From Malania oleifera (taxonomy: Eukaryota > Streptophyta > Magnoliopsida > Santalales > Ximeniaceae): a stretch of 64,000 nt of DNA. The stretch's first letter is position 1. Each line of letters opens with the position of its first letter. The notes under the pieces are model-generated. The model saw nothing but the letters and a program-made list of their open reading frames with translations, did no database searches and was not told where the DNA came from. Positions 53,901 to 62,457 of the stretch are shown here, piece after piece. The translations under genes were made by a program, and so were the position numbers. The DNA is taken from assembly GCF_029873635.1 (NCBI RefSeq), contig NC_080419.1, forward strand, positions 64,081,040-64,145,039. Direction: 5' to 3'.

Positions 53901-56900
53901 CACTCTAACTAGTAGACATAGTGTCCTCTAGAATAGTAGCCAATCTTCTAGAAAACACCTTAGCCAAGATCTTATAAACACTAGTAGGTACACTAATAGG
54001 TCTAAAGTCCTTAACCTTAACAGCACCTTCTTTTTTGGGCACCAAGGTGATAAAATTAGAATTCATACTCCTCCCTACCACTCCATTATCAAAGAATTCA
54101 ATAAAAATTTTAAAAATATTGCCCTTCAAAATCTCCCAATTGTCTTGAAAAAAGCCATGGTAAAGTCATCTGGTCTAGGATCCTTTTCTCTAGCCATCTC
54201 AAAAAATTGATCATTTGATCTCCCCTTCCTTAGAAGGTCTCTCTAACCAAGCAGCTTGTCAGCTGTTATAGGACACCAATCCAACTCCTCTACCATTATT
54301 CTTCCAAATTCCTCCTCAAAAAAGAGGTTTCTATAGAAATTTGTAATCAAACTCGCAATAAGATCAGCTTCCTTAATAATCTCTCCCCTATCATCCTCAA
54401 TTTCTTTAAAAAGATTCCTAGTTGCCACACTATGAAAGAGCCTAGAGTTACAATCCCCATATTTAATCCAATTTGTATTTGTGTCACCAATTGATGTCTT
54501 CCGTAAAGACAACTTTTTCAAACACATTGGGTAACTGAGCTTGTCTACTGACAATGTCCTTTGAAAGAGGACCCTCTTCAACCAATCTATCAATCACATC
54601 CATTTCCTTAGGAATATCTTTCTTCCTAGGACGTTCAACAAGAATCTCCAAATTCCAACTTTTTAATCTTTCTTTCAAACACTTCAATTTTTTCATGAAA
54701 CGAAAACCTTCCCAACCTTCCATAGTGCACTCTTCCCACCAAATCCTAACCCAATTCTAAAAATCATGATGGGTCAATCCCATATTTTCAAATCTAAAGG
54801 GAGTAGGACCCATTTTATAGGATTAGATTCAAGAATCAAAAGACAATGATCATAAATCACTCTAGGAAATACTCCTTGAATAAGAGTAGGAAATTTATCT
54901 TCCCAATCAGGGGTAAACAAAAACCCATCAATTCTAGGATCTAGTACCCTCAGCAAACCAAGTAAATTGAGTGTTCAAGTAATATCTCTCAAATCACACT
55001 CGTTAATAAAATTATCAAAACCCCTCATACTTGAGGTAATCCTATGGCCTCCCAATTTCTCATTAGTGGATCTTATGACATTAAAATTACCCCCCCAAAC
55101 CAATTTGGGGGAGCACAACCCATTGACCGCAACTAATTCCTCCCACAAAACACCCCTCAAATGGGGGATATTCTGTCCATGAACTGAGGTAAACCACCAT
55201 TAGCTCTTACCTTTTAACATCCAAAAAAATAGATGCAGAAAAGGAACCAATAAGAACATCTAGCAAACCTGGTGTCTTAAGTAATCACAATACCCCCCTA
55301 GGATCCTGTGGAAGCTAACCAAACCTCATCTTTGAATCTAGACTCCCATACACTCCTAACAACGAAGCCATCAACCACCTCTAGTTTGGACTCTTGAATC
55401 ACAACAAATTCTTGGGCAGCCTTAGCAATGATCTCTTTAATCTGACAACGTTTATGAAGGCAGTCCAGACCCCTAACATTCCAAAAGATCTTCATTCTAC
55501 CCTCTTGCTGCTCCTGACCCTCTTACTATTCCCCCCGCCATAGTTTATATTGGAAGCTAATTTTTGCTATCCTTTATCCACCCTTTTTCCTTTCATAGGT
55601 AGAAACAACAACCTTAACAGCCTGGCCTAAAGGATTAACAGCAAAGCTCCCCATCCTATCTAAGATCTCCTGAGGGTCTTGGTTGTCCCTCTCATTTCCT
55701 AGTGGATCAAGAGTTAAAAGTCCCTCCTAAAGGATTCGATTCTCTTTGGAAAAAAAAGGTAATTGTTTTCAGTACAGTCAACCATAGGTGTAGGTAAGAT
55801 ACCTTTGCCAGAATTAATTGACTTGTTGCAAGTAATAAAAGTATCAATCCCAGAATAAAGATCAGTCCCAAAGTGAAATAAAAGCCGGCTATCAGAGGAA
55901 TTATCCATGTGATTTTCTTTAGCCAAAGCTTCCTCTTCAAAAAGATTACTTGGAACTGCAGATAAACTTGAAAAAATCCTTACCTGACTGTTCAGAATAA
56001 GAGGACCCACGAAAAGTCTCTTGCCTCTTTTAAAGGTGCCTCCTGCTTTGAGTTTTAATTTTGAATAGCATCCGTATAATTATTGATATCCTCAGGATGA
56101 GGAGGAGTTACACAAACATACTTGAATTCCCTAATCTGTTCCAAAAATAGATTATTATCTTTTTCATCCCATTCTTCCAGTTCATTATCACACTACAATA
56201 GCTTTCAATTCTGTTTTCCCTTAGAAGATTTTGCTGTATTTTCCTCAATTTTCTGTAAGATCTCAATCTTCCTTTCAAGTCTTCCTTATCTGTTTTTATT
56301 GGGTTTCCGTCTGCGTCTCTAGCTCCATCATTGCCGTTCTGTAAATTCGAAAAGCTAGAAGAAAAAGTACCTTCCTCAAAAAATACAGATGGTAATTTTT
56401 ACATTGAGGATTTGGATGAGTTGAAAACAGATTTAAGAAAAAAGGTTAGTGGGGAAATTCTGTTGGAGAAGAAAAAGTGGGGTGGCCTTTCAGATAAGGA
56501 GGGTGATATGATTAATGAGTTTGATTGTAACGAAGAGCTACTCATAGATGAGGTTCGTGAACAACTTGGTTATGGATAAGATAATTCTGATTTTATGGGG
56601 CTCATTCCTTGAAGTCTTCACCTCCAATGGAGGGTAGGGTATAGAGGAAGTTATTGGTTTGGGGAATGTTGAATTAGAAAATGTAAATGGCAAGATTGAG
56701 CAGAATAAGATCAGTACTACTTTTGTGTCTCATATTCAACATATGCTGGATAAAACAGGTATGTAGTTAGCTGATAAAAAAAGAAAGGAAGAAGTTGTAA
56801 ATTTGCAATAAATTGATGAATCAAAGAAGGAAGTACAGCCCTTAGGGTTAGAAACAAAGAGAATAAGAGGGGAAGGAGGATAAAGAGAACAGTCAGCAAT

Positions 56901-59900
56901 TCTCTTGTTCATGCTTTCGTGAATCTTGAGAGGAAGGCAATTTCTGTCTTGTGTGGGGCTATTAAATATTTAAATAGTCGGTAAATATTTAAAAGAAAAG
57001 AGTCTAAGTTTTGTTGGATTAAGTTTAAAGGTAATCTTAGCCTAATTAGATACCATTTGCAAGGCGGGTGTGTAGGGGGTGCTAGCACCTTCCCTCACAT
57101 AGCTGTACTCTCTAACTTGACTCTGGTTACATAGACTTTGACTATTGATTCCTTAGACCCTAGGTGTATCTAGTTGACCAAATGATCATCGGTAATTAAT
57201 TAGGTTTTCTTATCTCATTTAGGATAAAATAGGTTTGTGGTGACTTTGTCAATTTGCTTTGAAATTCCCAATTTTATACTTTCCATTTTGAGTTCGCCAT
57301 CCGAGTTAAGGTGGTTCAGAGATCCACCCAGGCAGGTGTTGGACCTACGGAGCATTGCAAAACACGCATAACCATAGTTGATACCCTCTCCTTCATTTCG
57401 GCTGTTCTTGCTTTTCACCATCTTTCTTAACCCTTCCATTATCTACTCGTTTTGTTCTTGAGATTCGAAACTAATAAAAGATAGAAAAAAGAGTTAGAAC
57501 AGAGGGGAATAGTCTAATCAATGAAAAAAATATGAGAGCACTTATAAGAAATACGATGCATATCTACACTATAAAGTTGGGATTTTTCATGGAATGCAAA
57601 CTAGATGAAGGTTTACATGATGCATGCTCTAGTATTGGCCGTATGTAAAATGAAACTCAAGGAATGAGGGAGAAAAAATCATACCTGCAACCTTCTCTAG
57701 GAGCTAATAAGAATGCCAAGAATGCTAGGAAGTCCCATGAAAGCCATAAACTGTTGAACCTTTCCCAATCCTTAAACATGTGCTCTCTCCCAACCTTTTA
57801 ACCTCCTTCCAAATGTGAACTCCCTTTATTCTTGAACGTGTGCATTCCCTTTCAATGTGTGAGCTCCCCCCTCCTCCTCTTAGTGTGCCTGGCTTCCTTT
57901 TTATAAAATAAAGGAAGCTAGGGTGTTGTCCGGATGGTTCTCTTTCTAAGAATGTCCTTATTGTTCTAGGGGTTTCCTTTTCTTTTCCTATGAGGGTGTT
58001 GGGGCACACTTTTAACCTTGTTTTCGATTTAAAACCCCTAACTAAGCTAGAAATATTCCATTATTGTAAGAAAAAAGTGATTTAATAGTTAAAAATACAA
58101 TATTGAAGCCTAGCTTATCTCAAAGTTGGAATATGCTAGCAAGGGTCTTGAGAGAGATGGAGAACCCTCAATTCATTGCTTTCTAGTGATTTATTGTCCA
58201 CTATCCCACATTGGGATTTTGATTAAATGAATGACCTAACTTTAAGATAGCCCTCTCCCTCTATTTATAATACAAATTAAATACATTCTAATGACAATAA
58301 TACCTTTACTCTCACTAATTAACATACTAACACGCTTAGTAAAAGTAATAATTGTACTAAAAGACATAAATAACCTCTAGCAATATCATCATTACTGGCA
58401 ATGACTAAACGGGATTGTAGATGTTAAGTAGTGGCTTCAAGCTAAATTTCAAATCAAGGACTTGGGTACCTTGCAGTACTTTTTTGGTATTGGAATTGTA
58501 TAGTGTAGGAAAAGGTTGAATTTATCTTAGTGAAAATATACCTTGGATTTGCTAAGAGAGCCTGGTTTGTTTGGAGCTAAACTAGTTGATACTCATATGG
58601 ACACTAACATGAAGTTGACTAGGGATGTCAGACTAGATTTTGAAGACAAATGTTGATGTAGGCAGTTGGATGCTAGGTTGATGTACTTGACTGTTATAAA
58701 CAACAACAATCCTTAAGTCCCACTGATGAATCGTTTTCTCCTAATTCACCCGATCAAGAGGATTTTCCTTTATTAGCTTAAGGTTTGTTAAATCCTTTCT
58801 TGCTACTTCATTCCAAGAGTTTTTAGGCCTACACCTACCATTTTCATGCCAGACACAATAACTAACTCACTTCTCTTGATAGGTGCTCTACTAGGCCTGC
58901 GTTTCAAATGCCATCTACTTAATTGTTACTAGACCTGACATATCTTTTGAAGTGGGGGTGGAGAGTCAGTTTATGGAAAATCCCAAACAACCACTTTGGG
59001 ATGTTTGTAGGATTTTGCAGTATCTCAAACGCTCTCTCTGCAAAGGGTTGATATATAAATGTAATACAAATTGTGAGATCATGGGGTGCTCTGATGTAGA
59101 TTGGGCTGGCTCTATTAATGATCAAAGGTCTACTACTGGATATTGTACATTTGTGCAAGGTAATCTTGTTATGTGGCATAGCAAGAAACAAACTACTATA
59201 GCAAGATCTAGTGCTGAAGAAAAATATCAAGCTATGGCTCATACTGTGAGTGAGCTTATGTGGCTTAAATCTCTTATAAGAGAGATGGGATTCTCGGCAA
59301 CAAAGTTGATAGATATGTTTTGTCATAATCAAGCTGCCATCTATATCGCTACCAATGTAGTATTCATGGGAGGACAATGAACATTGAAGTTGACTGTCAT
59401 TTTGTAAGGGATGCTATGTTCAAGAAGGTAGCGAGGACTCTGTTTGTGAAATCTGTGGATCAGTTAGGCGAAGTTCACAGAGACTTTATTTAAGATCGTC
59501 CTGTCTAATGGTTGTGATAAGTTGGTGTTAGGTGATATTTGTACACCTCTAGCTTAGGGGGGAGTGTTAGAAGAAAATATGGTATTTTAGTCATTAGGTT
59601 GTATGAGTGGGGGTATTTTTGTCCTTGATTTTTTTTAATATATTAATGAATGAGTGGGTAGACCAGGAGTTGTACATAGGGTTATAGGAGAATTATTTAC
59701 TATTCTCCTCCTCCTCCTCCTCCTCTTCTCTTCATCTCTAACCCTAAGTGCTGTATTTTCTTTTTTTGATTCTTCAATTTATTGCAAATTTACAACTTCC
59801 TTTCTTTTTTGAGCCAGCTAATCGCATACCTGTTTTATTTGGCATATGTTGACTACGAGACATGAAATCAGTATTGGTCTTGTTCTGTTCAATCTTGCCT

Positions 59901-62403
59901 CCTACCTATTCTAATTAGTACAAGCCATCCTTCTGAAGCCTTCCACCAATCCTCTTCTTTGTTTGCAGATCCTGAATAGCACAATGAGGAAAGAAGGTCA
60001 CATAATATGAATATTGATGGGATTTAGTTAATTTTCTAATTGATAACAAGTTTAAGGGAAATTTAGTCACATATAATACATAGGAGGGAGACATAGAAGG
60101 AAACAAAAGAATATCGCCACAACTAGAAATTGGTGTAATTGAACCATCCGCAAGAGTAACCTTAGAGTGTAAAATGGTAGGTTTCAAGGACTGAAACAAA
60201 TTAGGATTACCTGTTATACGGGAGGAGGCATGAGAATCAATAACCCAGGGTGAAGAGGATGATGGGGCAAGAATCCTAACTACACTTGAATGGACCATAG
60301 TAGCAGTAGATATAGAAGACCGAGTTTGAAGTTGCTGAACCATGCAAGCGAGATTGTTATACTCCTCTCAGGACATGGTAGATAATGTACTCAACTCTCC
60401 CCCAATGGAGTGACCTGGTGCACTTGAACTTTCAATAGTGGAATCACCATTGGCAACAAACTTATTGGCTGAAGTTGGTCTCCCATGAGATCCTAGCAAT
60501 GATCAACCGTATGTTTTTCCTTATGACAATGTGTGCAAATGCAGGAATTGCTATGATGAACTCCTCATCCTGATACACTACCTTTGCCAGCCCATCCTCA
60601 TCCTCCAGCACTTCCCCTTACCCTGGTTGGAGGCAGTGCAAACCATGGCTGAACCATCATGGGAGAAGCTTAAGAAGAAGACTTAGAGGAATCTTTGGTG
60701 ATATGTTGGATTCTAGCATATGCTTCATTCTCGGAAGGTATGGATCCACTAGCAAGAATTTTATCATGGATGGGTTGATGCTTAGGACTCAGTCTAGATA
60801 AAAACTTGGCAACTAAAAACTCTGCCTATTGCCTCTTAATCATCTCATTGTCAGAGCTAACTATTTGATAGATGTGGAATTCCTCCCACATACCCCTGCA
60901 AAGTGTTATAATGCTCACTAATGGACCAACCTGCTTGGTCATATTTGAGAAACTTCTCTTATAGGTCAAAAACACAAGTTTGATTTTTGTCTTGTAAGAA
61001 GCTTTCACGAAGGTCTTCCCTAGCCTAGGCTGTTCTACGAAAAATCACATTTGCTGTGATTTGTGGCTCCATGCTATTCCACAACCACACAAGCAATGTC
61101 ATTGTTCCATCCAATCCTCATAATTCTTGGTGTCTAGAGTCTGAGGAGAATGGAACAAATACTTGGATTTACTTTTCACATTAATATACGCACGCACTGC
61201 CTGAGACCACAATAGTTGGAGGATCCAACCAATTTGATGGCTGTGATCTGTTCATTAACAGTATTTGCCGAAGCACTCTCTGTAGAGGCCATAAAACCAC
61301 CCCCTACACATTCCAATCATTGCACACCAGTACCGAAACGAATAACACAGCAGCTATGTGAAATCAGACAGCAAACACAGCACAAAACTGCACTCAAACA
61401 CAGGCATGGAACAGCACTCTTAATCTTCCAGAACTTCAACAGGAAGCTACTACTGCAGAAGTGAAATTACAATATCCTACCAGAAATCACAGACACAAAT
61501 AGCACACTGATCCTGTCAAAGTTGGCTGAGTATGCAGAGCAGAGAAGACCACACTTTGACCACACAGATCAGGGCAGACCACAAGGAAGCAATGCAGACA
61601 CTCAACAACCACCCTGGTAGCAGCCAGAAGCAAAAAAGCAGGCATGTTAACAACTATTACAGCATCAAAACAGTATCATCACTGGACCAGCAGTCAGAAC
61701 AAACATCAGAACAGCAACAGCAGTCCTTGGGAGACAGTAGGGGTCTGTACACAGCTGATAGGAGAAGGATATAAAACCGTAAACGACTGTCAAACCAGGA
61801 AAAAAATCTCTACTGTGAGGATTGACAAGGAAGAGAAAAGGAGAGGAAGAGAAGGGCTGTAACTATTTTAGATTAATCAGTTTCAGAGGACCTGCTTTGA
61901 TACTATGTTAAAAATCTGCAATATATTGAAGAATCAAAGAAGAAAATACAGCATGTAAGAGTTAGAGATGAAGAGAAAAAGAGGAGGAAGAGAAGGAGTA
62001 CAGTTGGCAGTTATCCTAGAGCCTTATGTGCAGACCACGTCTGTCCACTTATTTATTACTAATAGAAAAAAAAGGAAAACTTCGAGGACACAAACACAAT
62101 TCTTCACCCCCCCCCCCCCTTGCGGGCGGGGTCACACACCCTAGTTTCTAAAGTATCATATTTTCTTCTAATAGAAGTCTACTTGGATGGTGGCATAGTA
62201 AGGTTAGGAAGAGGCAATGGGAATTGGCCAATTTGCAGCAATGGGAAAGGACTGAAATGAGGTTTTCTCATGTAGTGTTTAGGGTTTTGGGTGGTTGCCT
62301 GGTGGGTAATAGTGGTTCAGATTGGGGGCAGGTTTTGGGTGGTCTTTACCCTTTAATCTTTGTTTTTATTTTCTTTGAGGATTCCTTATCCTCTCTTGCT
62401 TGT

Positions 62404-62457
<54 letters not shown>

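Noticed and set aside
58919-59377. 152-codon minus-strand frame
   Set aside because: Antisense to copia RNase H.
62224-62457. 77-codon frame ending in Leu-Ser repeats
   Set aside because: Runs through a (CT)n microsatellite in a LINE tail.
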